Under the pieces are notes generated by a model, which did not search any database, had not been told where the DNA came from, and saw nothing but the letters and a program-made list of their open reading frames with translations. The position numbers and the translations under genes are program-made. Of a stretch of 64,000 nt of DNA, positions 1-9,494 are shown in pieces. How positions within the stretch are numbered: the first letter of the stretch is position 1; each line of letters starts with the position of its first letter. Origin of the DNA: Pectinophora gossypiella (Eukaryota > Arthropoda > Insecta > Lepidoptera > Gelechiidae); NCBI RefSeq assembly GCF_024362695.1, contig NC_065417.1, positions 11,773,001-11,837,000 of the forward strand, written 5' to 3'.

Positions 1-340
1 ACATTAAAACTTTAAGTAACTCTTTTACTAAAAGTTAAAATAAAAATAAAAACATTGGATAATTTATTTTTTACGAAATGGCAACGCAGGGTTGTATGAC
101 ATCTGCTGGACTAACCTTGAAATATTAGCTGTCACTTTTAAGCATACCAGCCGGGTCTGTATGACAACCGCGCTGCGCTCGGCGCGAATTATATTGAGCG
201 CTTCGACCAATAAACGATAGGAATGCTATCTACATGGATATTCATCAAACGGCTATTGGTCGAAGGCCTCGATATAACTCGCGCCGCGCTCGGCGTGGTT
301 GCCGTGCAGAGCCTACTGGTTTTCTTTTAAATGACAATAT
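1..340 (+). repeat. Repeat P, copy 1, interrupted by fold-back T
   Basis: The first 140 bases, with ACATTAAAAC and AACGAAATGGCAACGCAG-like words, recur at 37261..37440. In copy 2 the text runs from TTAGCTGTCTAGC straight into GGTTTTCTT. Here fold-back T sits at that junction. This suggests T inserted into P. The family is not identified. Confidence 0.6.
147..319. mobile_element. Fold-back T, copy 1 (GC-rich MITE-like element)
   Basis: The left arm (147..212) and right arm (253..319) are inverted copies about 65 bp long with scattered mismatches. Both carry the words GCGCTCGGCG and TTCGACCAATA/TATTGGTCGAA. The loop is about 40 bp. It has no coding capacity and is locally much more GC-rich than its surroundings. 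A relative lies at 60690..60830. Confidence 0.7.
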
Positions 341-537
341 AATAAAAACAGTATAAAGTACAAATTGCGTGTGAATCCAACCATATTGTTTTTATTGTGG
401 TAATTTATTAATTTAAGTTGTTTTCTTCAACAACATGTTATTTAGCGCGTGGAACACGATGATGACTATCGATATTCTAGTCATAGTTAAGTATGTACCA
501 TGTGTGAAAAAATACCTAGAAATAAATATAAGGAGAT

Positions 538-662
538 ACGGCGATTCACTCACCACCTATCACGTTGGTTTAACAGTAAGCTTGTTGTAGGTACTTAGTT
601 CATTTTGCGATGGATGTACCTTTGACTACCCCAATTGGGATTTAGTTGCTTATGTAAAATAT
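538..662 (-). repeat. Repeat G fragment
   Basis: Carries the family words CACCTATCACGTTGG, CTTAGTTCATTTTGCGATGG and CTACCCCAATTGGGAT on the reverse orientation. This is a short retroposon-like unit present about a dozen times in the window. A separate 215-bp stretch before it (323..537) shows nothing I recognise. Confidence 0.65.
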
Positions 663-692
663 ATATAGCTTGAAAAGTACACGAAGTTTGTT

Positions 693-935
693 TCTAGGTC
701 CGGTCGCGAACATTAAAATATACACTTCGTACCTACGATGACACAAACTTTTTGACAAATTGAACTGTAAGTTTGTTTGTACAGCACATACGAGTACCCG
801 TGCTTAGGGAAACTCACTAACAGAAAATATATAAGGCAGAATATATTTTTTCGATTAAAATTTTCTCTTTGCGAGTCACACTAAATGTCAAATATGTTAA
901 TGCGCCAGGGTTCTAAAGTAAGTACATATACATAC
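693..935 (-). mobile_element. MITE-I, copy 1 (interrupted and truncated)
   Basis: Shares the internal words TTTTTGACAAATTGAACTGT, CACTAAATGTCAAATATGTTA and CAGGGTTCTAAAGTA with the intact MITE-I copies. About 100 bp of other sequence interrupts it (roughly 768..867). An RTE-E tail abuts its right end. Confidence 0.65.
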
Positions 936-1143
936 ATAAACTCATGCCTATTTCCCACCGGGGTAAGGTCACACTATGGAATTTTAATTTTTTAGACTAT
1001 ATTTAATTAGACTATGGAATTCCATTGCTTCGATCCTGACACACTTCCTTTGCTTCCTCCACAATCATCAATCGTTTCATACACACAGGCCGGTTCAGAG
1101 TAGATCGTACTGAACCTTTTCTAAGGACATCTCCAATTTGGTC
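936..1143 (-). mobile_element. RTE-E LINE 3' end, copy 1
   Basis: On the minus strand it keeps the end of the LINE ORF2: LRKGSVRSTLNRPVCMKRLM...EEAKEVCQDRSN, then TACATAC-type tail repeats at the left edge. It is 5'-truncated with damaged frames. It matches the longer copy at 15682..16163. Confidence 0.75.
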
Positions 1144-1827
1144 TAAAAAAAAGTAAAGTAAGTATATGACCGTCACTGGCTTATACGTTATCCGTGTGTG
1201 CCAATTTTCATTCAATACAGCCTTGCACTTTGGTTGTGAGAAGTGACAGAGAGACGGATATACTTTCGCATTTATAACATTACTATGAAGTATAAGGAAC
1301 ATGTCGATTGCAAATTTGTCGTGAAAACTTCTCATAACAAGCTCATCTATCTTTTTAATGGCATTTATTTTAACACAGTCAAAAGCGATAATCCTTTATC
1401 GAACTTACATCCACACAAATCACTCACTGATTTCCTTCTAATCCTAATTAATTTATCAAAAGGCCACAATATAACCGATACAAGCGAGAATCTATTACTC
1501 TTTGAGCGAATACATCTTCCAAATACTCGCAAGTATACCTATGTATATATTTGTCTCGGCTTAAGATAAGCGTTGTTAGTGGGATCAGCTTAACAGATAG
1601 CTAAGTTGTACCTAAGTATGTTTAAGTACGACTAAGCACAACTAACACCGTAATTACGGTACCAAATCGAGTGCGAAGATTTTTATCGCGCTCGGTAATG
1701 TAGCGGAAAAATTACGGGACGCGACAACAGACAGTATTAGCTCGGGGATCGAAAAAAGGCTATACGGTACTCAAAATAATGTTTGTACCTATATCGATAA
1801 TATTAACTGGCAAGTTGAAAAGCAAGA
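1144..1827. other. No recognised gene or repeat
   Basis: AT-rich intronic sequence. A 108-codon frame here has no recognisable domain and unremarkable composition, so I treat it as chance. A 14-bp perfect palindrome, ACCGTAATTACGGT, lies near 1649..1662. Confidence 0.5.
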
Positions 1828-2252
1828 TATCCATAATATCAATGTATTTTTATGCTAAAGGTAGATAGTACAGTGTAGTCCGTGTAGTACAACTTCGCAT
1901 TTAACAACCGACCGTCTATAGCGACGTCAGTATAGGCAGCATTCGTTTGGTTTTGTTATGATCAACCATGGATTTACATCCGTTTATTGCGACTCCGCTT
2001 ACGGCGACCGACCGTTTTCAACGACGGAATTTGACAAATTATTGTTCTGTTACAACGACGAGTGTTGACATGTGCACAAATAAATCATAGGTAAGAAGCC
2101 AACTTCGTCCCGCGCAATCCCCCCACAGCCCTGAATTGAATGCGTTATGTTATTGTTTATTTAACAGTGCTTAATTTGAGGGCATTTTTGAAAGCGCGTA
2201 CAAAAATGGCTTCTACAAGGTATCCATAATATCAATGTATTTTTATGCTAAA
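1828..2252. repeat. 32-bp exact direct repeat bracketing a 361-bp insert
   Basis: The 32 bases at 1828..1859 recur exactly at 2221..2252; the word ATCAATGTATTTTTATGCTA lies inside both. The segment between (1860..2220) is distinctly richer in GC. It could be an insertion with a long target duplication or a local duplication. No terminal repeats or poly(A) tail decide between them. Confidence 0.6.
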
Positions 2253-2443
2253 TGCTAAAAAAATTGTATGTATATATACTTCTTTATGACGACAATATAG
2301 CGATGTAATTTGTATAATGTTATGATTTTATTGTGATGTAATATTGTAAAGTAATTTATAGTTATAATGTGTACCTACTCATCGAAATATTTGTTGACGT
2401 GTAATGTTTATTATGAATAAAGAATTGAATTGAATTGAATTTG
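2253..2443 (+). mobile_element. LINE-like 3' tail with GAATT repeats
   Basis: An AT-rich 3'UTR-like stretch ends in GAATAAAGAATTGAATTGAATT, an AATAAA signal followed by short tandem GAATT units. That is typical of non-LTR elements ending in a short tandem repeat. No coding sequence remains. The following 250 bp (2444..2695) shows nothing I recognise. Confidence 0.5.
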
Positions 2444-2696
2444 AGAGTAACAATAAGGGCGATACGAGTTGACAAAAGAGTAAGCAGGTATTCTATATTT
2501 CAGTACCGAATGATTTAGTCGTGCGATGCATTTTGAAAATCTGTAAAGGTTGTTATCCTTTCAGGCATACCCTAAGCAATAACTTCGCGCTCAACTGTGA
2601 AAGTCTAACTAGTAATCGAACTTCCCAATGCCGCGTTCGGATATTGCACGGACGTGCGATTTTAGGGTAAAGTGTTTAGTAATAACATACATGAAA

Positions 2697-3020
2697 TTAA
2701 AAAACCCCCGACCAAAAAAAGTACTCAATCATTATGACAAAAGGTTAAAAATGCTAAACCCTATAAAAGCAAAAAACTTGTCCCACATAATATATGCTTG
2801 CAAGCAAACTGAGCTTGTAACATTCCTATCACACTTAACAAACGACCTGATGACCTTGAAGATCTGAACCGATTTCCACCAAACACAGCTAAAAACACTG
2901 TCTCTCGACTGATATACCTTTCAAACAAAAAAAAACCGCATTCAAATCGGATCATCCGTTTGGGAGCTACGTTGCCACAGACAGACACATACACATTTAC
3001 ACACAGACACGTCAAACTTA
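2697..3020 (+). repeat. Dispersed repeat ending CAGACAGACACATACAC...ACACGTCAAACTTA
   Basis: Contains the words ACCGATTTCCACCAAACACA, TCATCCGTTTGGGAGCTACG and GACACGTCAAACTTATAAC. I recognise these as a type of interspersed repeat often seen in Lepidoptera, though I cannot name the family. There is no other copy in this window. The 84-codon minus-strand frame over it is a shadow. Confidence 0.5.
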
Positions 3021-3191
3021 TAACTGATTTGACTAGTTAGAAACTAGCCTATAATAGTTTGTCAATTTGTAAAAAAAATATCTAGGTTGTCAAATCGTCA
3101 TTTGTTCGGATACTGTACGAATTAAATCGCGGCGTGAGGAAGCTTATTGTAGAGAAACACTGTCAGTAGGTATCACACTTTTTCCTTCAAT

Positions 3192-3408
3192 CAGCGCTTA
3201 TCGCTATCGACCCACTAGGGTCGATTAATTCTTTAATATATTTTTCATCTAAGACGAAGCCCTGAGCCGAGGTTCGCGCCCAAGTGGGCACCCTCAGGCG
3301 TTGTTTTAAATGTTGTACCGGGTGAGACCCTTCAGCGCTCCCCATTTGTCCGACCAAGTAGATAATGCCTGCGGCAAACCTACAATAAGTCACACCAAAA
3401 AAAGTAGT
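3192..3408 (+). mobile_element. Tail-D retroelement end, beside the Lar Ig2 donor
   Basis: Has the family frame ALIAIDPLGSIN, then CTGAGCCGAGGTTCGCGCCC, GTACCGGGTGAGA and CTACAATAAGTCAC followed by a short A run. It ends about 15 bp from the splice donor at 3421..3425, on the strand opposite to the gene. Confidence 0.8.
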
Positions 3409-3425
3409 ACAAAAAATCCACTTAC

Positions 3426-3620
3426 CATGCATTTTGTCGTTAAGAAGCGCGTATCGCGGGTTGGCGGCGACATCCAGCGGCAGTGAGTTCCACAGCCACT
3501 TGATCCTGGGCGTAGGGTTGCCAGTAGCCTGGCACGGCAGTGTGGCAGTGTGGCCAACCTCCACCACCATCGTGGTAGGAGGCAGAGCGATGTTCGGGAA
3601 GCCTGGTGGTACTTTGTCCG
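3426..3620 (-). CDS. Lar: Lar exon encoding the Ig1-Ig2 linker and first half of Ig domain 2
   Basis: Internal coding exon, 195 bp, phase 1 at both ends. On the minus strand it follows a long pyrimidine tract ending TTTCGCAG and stops before the donor GTAAGTGG. Joined to the exon at 62113..62292, the split codon becomes GCG and the protein reads VFE-ADKVPPGFPNI, closely like the linker of Drosophila Lar and vertebrate PTPRD/F/S. Next come VVEVGHTATLPCQATGNPTP, with the B-strand Cys of Ig2, and the C-strand Trp in IKWLW. The exon ends with NPRYALLNDKMHG. The F-strand Cys of Ig2 must lie in the next exon, downstream of position 1. In vertebrate LAR-family genes the meA micro-exon is inserted at about this point of Ig2, so the donor could be alternatively joined; that is inference. 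A tail-D retroelement ends about 15 bp past the donor. Confidence 0.93.
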
Positions 3621-3682
3621 CTGCGAAAGAAAAAAAAAGTTTAGTTTAGGTTTAAAAATGGTATAAGAGAGATCAGTGAGGC

Positions 3683-3762
3683 TTAGGTTCTCAGTTCATT
3701 TTGTGATGGATGTACCTCTGACTACCCCAATTGGGATACAGTCGTGAGCTTATATAAAACAA
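3683..3762 (-). repeat. Repeat G fragment
   Basis: Carries AGTTCATTTTGTGATGGATG and CTACCCCAATTGGGATA in the reverse orientation of the family. Only one half of the repeat is present. Confidence 0.6.
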
Positions 3763-3824
3763 AATATTTAGAAACCAAATAAAATGATTCTAATGGTTAT
3801 AAGATGTCTTAAATAGTCTATAAT

Positions 3825-4155
3825 GGCCCGTGTCAGGGGCCTTTGGCCAATCATAACCCTGGCACCCGGGTTGCTAGGTCCTGGGTTCGATTCCCGGTGG
3901 GGACATATCACAAAAATTACTTTATGGTCCCTAGTTTGGTTAGGACATTACAGGCTGATCACCTGATTCTCCGAAAGTAAGACGATTCGTGCTTCGGAAG
4001 GCACGTTAAGCCGTTGGTCCCGGTAATGCTTATTGATGTAAGTGCATAGTCGTTACATGAGTCATGTTAGGGGCCTTTGGCGGCTCAATAGTCACCCTGA
4101 CACCAGGGTTGATAAGGTTGGTACTACACCTCACAACCCACACGATAGAAGAAGA
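3825..4155 (+). mobile_element. SINE-A, copy 1 (rearranged head)
   Basis: tRNA-derived SINE. The B box GGTTCGATTCC is intact, but the A-box part of the head is replaced by a copy of the family's own CAGGGGCCTTTGGC segment. The body (GATCACCTGATT, CTTCGGAAGGCACGTTAAGC, GACACCAGGGTTGAT) and the GAAGAAGAG tail are present. Confidence 0.85.
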
Positions 4156-4970
4156 GAATAGGTATGTATATAGATTATAATGTAGACACAGCATAAGTCT
4201 TCTAGCTACCTACTTAAAGAGAGTTCACAATTACATCGCAATACTTGTTAGACGCGAAGAATAGATCGACTTGAAAAAAAAAAACAACTACCGTAATTTT
4301 TTCAAACATCACTTTCATAACACAATAAAACCTAAAAGTTTTAAAGACTACCTACTTTGCCAACAATTTCAAATACATATTATACAAGGACAAAATTTCA
4401 ACCCTTTGTAGGCTAATTCGGCCTGATTCGCAGGAATATCTGCTGGAAATCTTAAAACGTAACGTTTAATGAAGATAGTGAATTAATTTCCTAAATGAAA
4501 TTTCCTTCGTCTTACGATCCGACTGAACGAAATTTGATTAAGTAAAGACTGACGTTATAGCGATTCAAAGTTTTGACCAGCGTTTCTGAAAGTTTGCTCT
4601 GCGGAGCCCTAGGGCTGTGGTATTGCGGCACGATGGGTGGTGGAGTCCCGACGTGCGGGCAGAGTAGTGGGGTGATTGGTAATAACGACGACAAAATAAC
4701 GTATTAAATTCAGCAGGAATATCCACTTCATTAACAACACTCCACAAACAAATTATAACGATGTTTAGATATGAGATCAAATCCAAAATTAGAGGGCACG
4801 GCCAGAGCTAAACAGTATAATATTTATGTTGTTCTTATGAAGGTCGGGGATGCAATGAGTCAGTGTAAAATGACGGTTAGAACGAAAGGCCAGTATGTGC
4901 AGAGTTTGTACTACAGTATCGTCCCGCCGACAGCCGTCATGAAATAACTGCTATCACATTGTTACCGATT
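4156..4970. other. No recognised gene or repeat
   Basis: Intronic AT-rich sequence with a modestly GC-rich patch at 4575..4680. Short frames on both strands overlap this patch, but none resembles a known protein. Confidence 0.5.
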
Positions 4971-4972
4971 CA

Positions 4973-5110
4973 AAATTCAAATTCAAAAAAATACCTTTAT
5001 TCAGTAGGTAACATAGTTACACTTTGAATCGTCAATTTTTACATAACGAACGTCTCATCCGCCTAAAACTACTGCAGTTGCAATCATACAGTTACGATAA
5101 AAAAGTACTA
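4973..5110 (-). mobile_element. LINE tail K, copy 1
   Basis: Shares TACCTTTATTCAGTAGGTAA, ACATAACGAACGTCTCATCC and GCCTAAAACTACTGCAG with 9027..9215. On the minus strand the end reads as an AATAAAGGTATTTTT-type polyadenylation signal and tail. No coding part remains. Confidence 0.65.
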
Positions 5111-5168
5111 ACAAGAAATACCTACTCGTAGGATTTATTTATTTTATTATATCTCATTCATGTAAAAC

Positions 5169-5466
5169 GACCTCCGCGGTCCAGTGGTTGAGCGTTCGGC
5201 TCACGATCCCAGAGGTCCCGGGTTCGAATCCCGGTGGTGACATATCACAAAAATTACTTTGTGGTCCCTAGTTTGGTTAGAACATTACTGGCTGATCACC
5301 AGAATGATCGAAAGAAAGAAGATCCGTGCTTCGGAAGGCACGTTAAGCCGTTGGTTCCGGTTACTACGTTACATGAGCCATGTCAGGGGCCATAGGCGGC
5401 TCAATAGTAACCCTGACACCAGGGGTGATGCGGTTGGTACTCCCAACCCACACGTCAGAAGAATGT
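5169..5466 (+). mobile_element. SINE-A, copy 2
   Basis: Full-length head with an A-box-like GGTCCAGTGGTTGAG and B box GGTTCGAATCC, the shared core CTTCGGAAGGCACGTTAAGC, and the 3' segment CACCAGGGGTGATGCGGTTG. The tail is the AGAAGAA type. Confidence 0.9.
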
Positions 5467-5655
5467 AAAATGTGATATATAGATATATAATGTGATTATT
5501 ATTAATAAATGATTAACATAAAATCCGGATTTGCCTATTTTACATTAGTTCCTTTACATTTTTAGAATCCTATCAGAAAGAAAAAAAATACTCGTTCGCG
5601 TTCTACCTACATTCGTTGTTACACTTATTTTGTATTTATTTAATCTTTTTTTAAC

Positions 5656-5740
5656 AGCCTCCGTAGTCTAGTGGTTAGAGCGTTATGCTAGGTGCGGGTT
5701 CGATTTCCGATGGGGACATTGTCGAAATCATTTTGTGAGG
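5656..5740 (+). mobile_element. SINE-B head fragment
   Basis: tRNA-like head CCTCCGTAGTCTAGTGGTTAG with a degraded B box GGTTCGATTTCC, then the SINE-B-specific ACATTGTCGAAATCA. The body is missing. Confidence 0.75.
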
Positions 5741-6161
5741 CAAAAAAGTTTGAGACCCGCTGGCTTAGATGGTTCCAGTAATTTTCTGTAGAGATTTTAG
5801 AAACATTGGGATTACAAGTGTGTCCTGTTCTATAGTTGTTTCATATGTTGTTCTGTTTTATATTTAAGCTGGGAAAAAGTTTTAGAAGGATTTGAGTACG
5901 TACCTTATAAGTAGAAACACGTGTCGAAACAAAGCAGCCTTCACAGTTAGAACACGTGACAATTGTTAATATATAAAATTAGACTCCCTTATAAGAGAGT
6001 AATAACTATTAAATATTCACAAATTTTACAATAAATTATAATTTTCCGACGTTTTCGGACGTGTTGCAACGACTGTGGTCACGGTATAAATGACGCGGCG
6101 CGGCGAGTGCTCGCTACTATGAAGATTAAATTTCCGTGCGTAACTACCCTCACTTCACTTT
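5741..6161. other. No recognised gene or repeat
   Basis: AT-rich intronic sequence. I see no repeat shared with the rest of the window and no convincing frame. Confidence 0.45.
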
Positions 6162-6567
6162 GGCCGGTCACATACATTCGGAATTCCGTTTCGGAATTTC
6201 GATTCGAAATATCGATTCGTAATATCGAACGCATTAAATCCATACAACATCTATGAATCAACCACATACTTACAGTTTTTTTCCGTTCGAAATTTAATCT
6301 GATTGGGAATTCCGTATGATGGCCTATGCATGGCCCAGTAACGGCGACGTATTTTTTTTTCCTTGATAGGTATAGCAACAGTGCTATCGCGATAAGAAAA
6401 TCGTCGTCCATAATGCCAAATGTCTGAACTCAAGTTCTAGCGTCGCTCAACTGAGCCTTGTTATTCCGAACGGAAATAAACGTATGTGTGTGATATATTA
6501 ACGGAATCCCGAAACAGTATTTCGAATCGAAATTCCGAAACGGAATTCCGAATGTATGTGACCGGCC
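6162..6567. mobile_element. Fold-back M (406-bp MITE-like element with about 50-bp inverted ends)
   Basis: Both ends begin GGCCGGTCACATACATTCGG and continue as inverted copies with GGAATTCCGTTTCGGAATTT for about 50 bp. The middle is unrelated and non-coding. Flanks TTT and TTTT are compatible with a short target duplication, but that is not decisive. Frames predicted across it on both strands encode the same terminal peptide, which only reflects the inverted repeat. Confidence 0.8.
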
Positions 6568-6640
6568 TTTTACTTGTCGGTGATAAATACGAAGTCATTA
6601 TCAAAACTTACAAGTCTACACGTTCACAAGTTACAAGTAC

Positions 6641-7028
6641 AGTCATAAGCAATATCATGTACCCACATTAGGACACTGTCGCACTATCATACATACATAC
6701 ATACATAAACTCACGCCCGTAATCCCTAATGGGGTGGGCAGAGTCACAAGTAATCAAAGACAACTTGCAGCCACTGCTGATACGATGTCGTAAGCTGGAT
6801 AAATCTTATGGTGATAAGGGGTCAACCTATCGCCCATAACATTAGTTTATCATGTTGGAGGACACAATCCCTCTGTTGGTTTTTACAACATGCCCGGGAA
6901 GACAAGCAGCTGAACGTTTTCTATGTTTTTTGTTTTTTCGCACTATCATATTTGGTTTAATTTCTCAAAAATGTTAATGTGACATGGTTTCAAAGTGTAT
7001 ACATATTAGTACAAGTGACCGTACGTGT
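6641..7028 (+). mobile_element. MITE-I, copy 2, split by a LINE tail
   Basis: Starts TACAGTCATAAGCAATATCA and ends AAGTGACCGTAC, the inverted termini of the family. The inner 246 bp is a later insertion. Removing it restores a contiguous MITE-I of about 130 bp. Confidence 0.8.
6692..6937 (-). mobile_element. LINE tail (CGCCCGTAATCCCTAATGGGG type) with 13-bp target duplication
   Basis: Flanked by an exact 13-bp duplication, TCGCACTATCATA, at 6679..6691 and 6938..6950. It starts with tandem CATA units and AAACTCACGCCCGTAATCCC and ends without poly(A) on the right. Reading from the minus strand, this is an RTE-like 3' end with an ATGT-type tail. A related sequence occurs at 14757 and in the hairpin at 54337. 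Confidence 0.8.
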
Positions 7029-7499
7029 AAATTACGTTTATCAAAATAAGTAGAAGGATTGTAAAAAATACTTATGAAATAAATATTGTAACATGTTATA
7101 TACAAATGTAGTATTGATTATTACAAGAATGTGTTTACATTAATGACAATTTTTACAACAACATTTCTTGTAATACAGGGCTTGTAAGTTTTGATAAACA
7201 TGGCACCGATATTATAGAACTAATCGCCGATACTAGTTTTCTGTTGTTAAAGTACGGGTTTAAATAATGACACTGCTGGCTGCCCTTTTCTTTGAAGTCA
7301 TATTCGATCAATTTTATGAGTTTAATGAAATGTACGTAGTTAGATCTGATAAGAAACTAAGTAATTGCCTGGACTAGTTTTGTATACTTATAGTACGTAA
7401 TAAAATACATCACTGGGTAACGATTACGGTTGAAGCCAATTTTTAATAATAAACAAATGCAGTACAACTTATACAATGTATTTCGGCAGAGTTTTAGAA
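7029..7499. other. No recognised gene or repeat
   Basis: AT-rich. The word CTTGTAAGTTTTGAT at 7182..7196 is the exact inverse of ATCAAAACTTACAAG near 6599..6613, so MITE-I may itself sit inside an older inverted-repeat element. The evidence is weak. Confidence 0.4.
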
Positions 7500-7916
7500 C
7501 TAATAATTATGGTTATATACTGTTCGGCGCGTCCTTACCCCGGGGTGGGCGCTTCTTACTTCAGTAGGCCAGAGTGAGATGGTGGCTGAGTTCGGATAGG
7601 GAGCCGGACCTACGGGGTATAACGTAGTACCCTTGTTCAAGATACGGGTGAAGACTTCAACGGTTGCAGAGGCGGAGATGGGCGCCATCGGTACGGCAGT
7701 GCTGGTCAGGACAGACGAGTCACAGGGACCGTAACCTGGAACCTGACAGAGGGCAGCAGTAACTGTCAGTAATATTCAGCTTTGAACTAGACTACTTTGG
7801 GCGCCATCAGGCAGAGTACTGCGGGGCGGAAGGCAAGAAGGAAACCACTGCCCTATTTTTCCCTAAAAAAGTAGCATGGAGAATGTTACACCGACAAGAG
7901 CGTGGCTCTTAAGTTA
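7500..7916 (+). mobile_element. RTE-F LINE 3' end, copy 1
   Basis: Longest plus-strand copy of family F. It ends in a frame equivalent to KVAWRMLHRQERGS-stop, although this copy has a substitution in that motif, preceded by TACTGCGGGGCGGAAGGCAA and AACCTGACAGAGGGCAGCAG. The frame is broken upstream. A minus-strand 62-codon frame across it is a shadow. Confidence 0.75.
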
Positions 7917-7939
7917 GGTAGTGATGTTCAGGTACCTAC

Positions 7940-8160
7940 AGCTACAAACATAACTAGACACACACGTATAACCGAGGCAAACCTCGGACACTACTCATTG
8001 CCGTTATCATACAAGCGCGTGACGGCTGACGCCCATACGATTGAAGACTAAAATAAGACCGAAGGGGTGAGGTAAACCTAGCTCAGCCGCTGGAGGGGAG
8101 CGGAGAGTTGCCGTTCTATACGTAGTGTTATTCCTTATTCTATGACAGGTCGAAATGTTA
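7940..8160 (+). repeat. Repeat S, copy 1
   Basis: Shares AAGACCGAAGGGGTGAGGTA, AACCTAGCTCAGCCGCTGG and GGGAGCGGAGAGTTGCCGTT with 52130..52372, and in part with 38936..39003. It is a non-coding dispersed repeat of unknown class. Confidence 0.65.
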
Positions 8161-8463
8161 TGTTGTCAGAGTTTACGTCTGCGGACCCCGATTCAAATAG
8201 ACATTCATATTAATTACAGACTTACGACCGCTCGAATTATCTCTTAATGTATGTGTGCTGTCTACATTCTCGAGGGATTCCTAATTAAACATAATTTGGT
8301 ATACTTGTGGAGTTAATAATACGTATGGTTTTGTTATTCAGATATATTGACGTTGTCGTAAATAATTTGTTCGTTTAAGCATCATCGCGTAAAAAAGCGT
8401 AGCCTGAGAAACGGATAACATAAAATGCATTCAGCTATAACAATGCTACTTATCCTTAAGATG
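8161..8463. other. No recognised gene or repeat
   Basis: AT-rich intronic sequence in which I find nothing. Confidence 0.45.
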
Positions 8464-8616
8464 AACGCGCCGCGGATCCCTACGCGCCGAAGTCATCGCA
8501 TTTTGCGCCAAAATAAGGGTCATGCAGCGCGAATAGGTGTGCGATATTGCATAGGATTTCCTACAAAGATTTACAAAATGCGATTACTGGGGCGCGTGCG
8601 GTTCCTGCGGCGCGTT
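8464..8616. mobile_element. GC-rich fold-back element with about 43-bp inverted ends
   Basis: The arms AACGCGCCGCGGATCCCTAC...CATCGCATTTTG and AACGCGCCGCAGGAACCGCA...TAATCGCATTTTG (right arm read on the minus strand) are imperfect inverted copies around a 60- to 70-bp loop. This explains two overlapping open frames of 64 and 96 codons here, which I reject as genes. No second copy is in the window. Confidence 0.65.
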
Positions 8617-8848
8617 TAGGTGCGCGTTCAGCTTTGGAATATGGTACCAGTCAACCGAGAAAAAACTCCTACCGCCTCACTATAAAACGAAGACTGAAGA
8701 TAATAAAAAGGTTTAAAATAGCTATAGCCCGAGCCACGAAAAATCTGCAACACGTCCCGCGGCCGCCATGCATCGCAGATTCTACATATAATTATTATGA
8801 CTTGTTAATTAGTGGACTTTTCCTCATGCCACGCTAAGACCACGCTAG

Positions 8849-9010
8849 TCCGCACTAACATTTTAAATGCGAAAGTAACTCGTGTCTGTCTTTAACCTTT
8901 TCACGCATAAATGTAAGGTACGGAGATGGTTTGAGACATAGGGAAGAAACCAAAGAATGGGAAGGGTGGGAAAAACATGCCATTTGCGATAATCGCGGGC
9001 AGAGAGCTAG
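8849..9010 (+). mobile_element. Short Lep1-like Helitron remnant
   Basis: The 5' part (TCCGCACTAACATTTTAAAT, then GCGAAAGTAACTCGTGTCTG) matches the general form of lepidopteran Helitron 5' ends. The 3' end is ATCGCGGGCAGAGAGCTAG followed by T, with the CTAG terminus Helitrons use. It is non-autonomous, about 160 bp and degenerate. Confidence 0.7.
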
Positions 9011-9026
9011 TAATGAATACGTATAT

Positions 9027-9215
9027 TTCATATTCAAATTCAAAAATATCTTTATTCAGTAGATAGGTAACATAGTTATAGAATCGTCATTTTTTTACAT
9101 AACGAACGTCTCATCCGCCTAAAACTACTGCAGCTTCTCACAACCTGTATAGACGGGGAAAAGAAGCTGCAAGAAATACCTCGGAACAGGGCCGTAGACG
9201 TTCTATTAAAAATAA
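9027..9215 (-). mobile_element. LINE tail K, copy 2
   Basis: Contains TATCTTTATTCAGTAGATAG, ACATAACGAACGTCTCATCC and GGGAAAAGAAGCTGCAAGAA. The orientation is inferred from the AATAAAG-like signal on the minus strand. Its left end abuts the Helitron remnant closely. Confidence 0.65.
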
Positions 9216-9494
9216 ATTTTGTAATTTGGCTGCCTAATATCAGTTTCCAGATATAATTGAATTGATTGGTTTCGGGAAGCCAGCAAGAAATGTCGCATGG
9301 TTACAGAAAACTGTATAAAGGTAGGGCACACATAGTCGAGTTTATGGTTCGAGCAATTCGATTATTGTAGATTGTTTTTGCTGTTGGTAGATCTTGTGAG
9401 ATTCCTGCCCTTGTAAGACATAGACGTAAGCGGGATATGACAGGTATAAATAGAATTTTCTGCACCGAAAGAAAAAATACAGAAAATATAACAT
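9216..9494. other. No recognised gene or repeat
   Basis: Intronic sequence with a 68-codon minus-strand frame that has no recognisable domain. Confidence 0.4.

Larger units (their letters stand above)
1..3425 (-). other. Lar: Start of the next Lar intron (downstream of the Ig2 exon)
   Basis: Begins on the minus strand with the donor GTAAGTGG at 3425 and runs out of the window at position 1. The next exon should carry the second half of Ig2 and is not seen here. The stretch contains only repeats, listed separately. Confidence 0.85.

Noticed and set aside
3187..3570. A 127-codon protein starting MVVEVGHTATLP.
   Set aside because: Only the part inside the exon 3426..3570 is Lar; the rest reads through the donor into the intron and tail-D in antisense.
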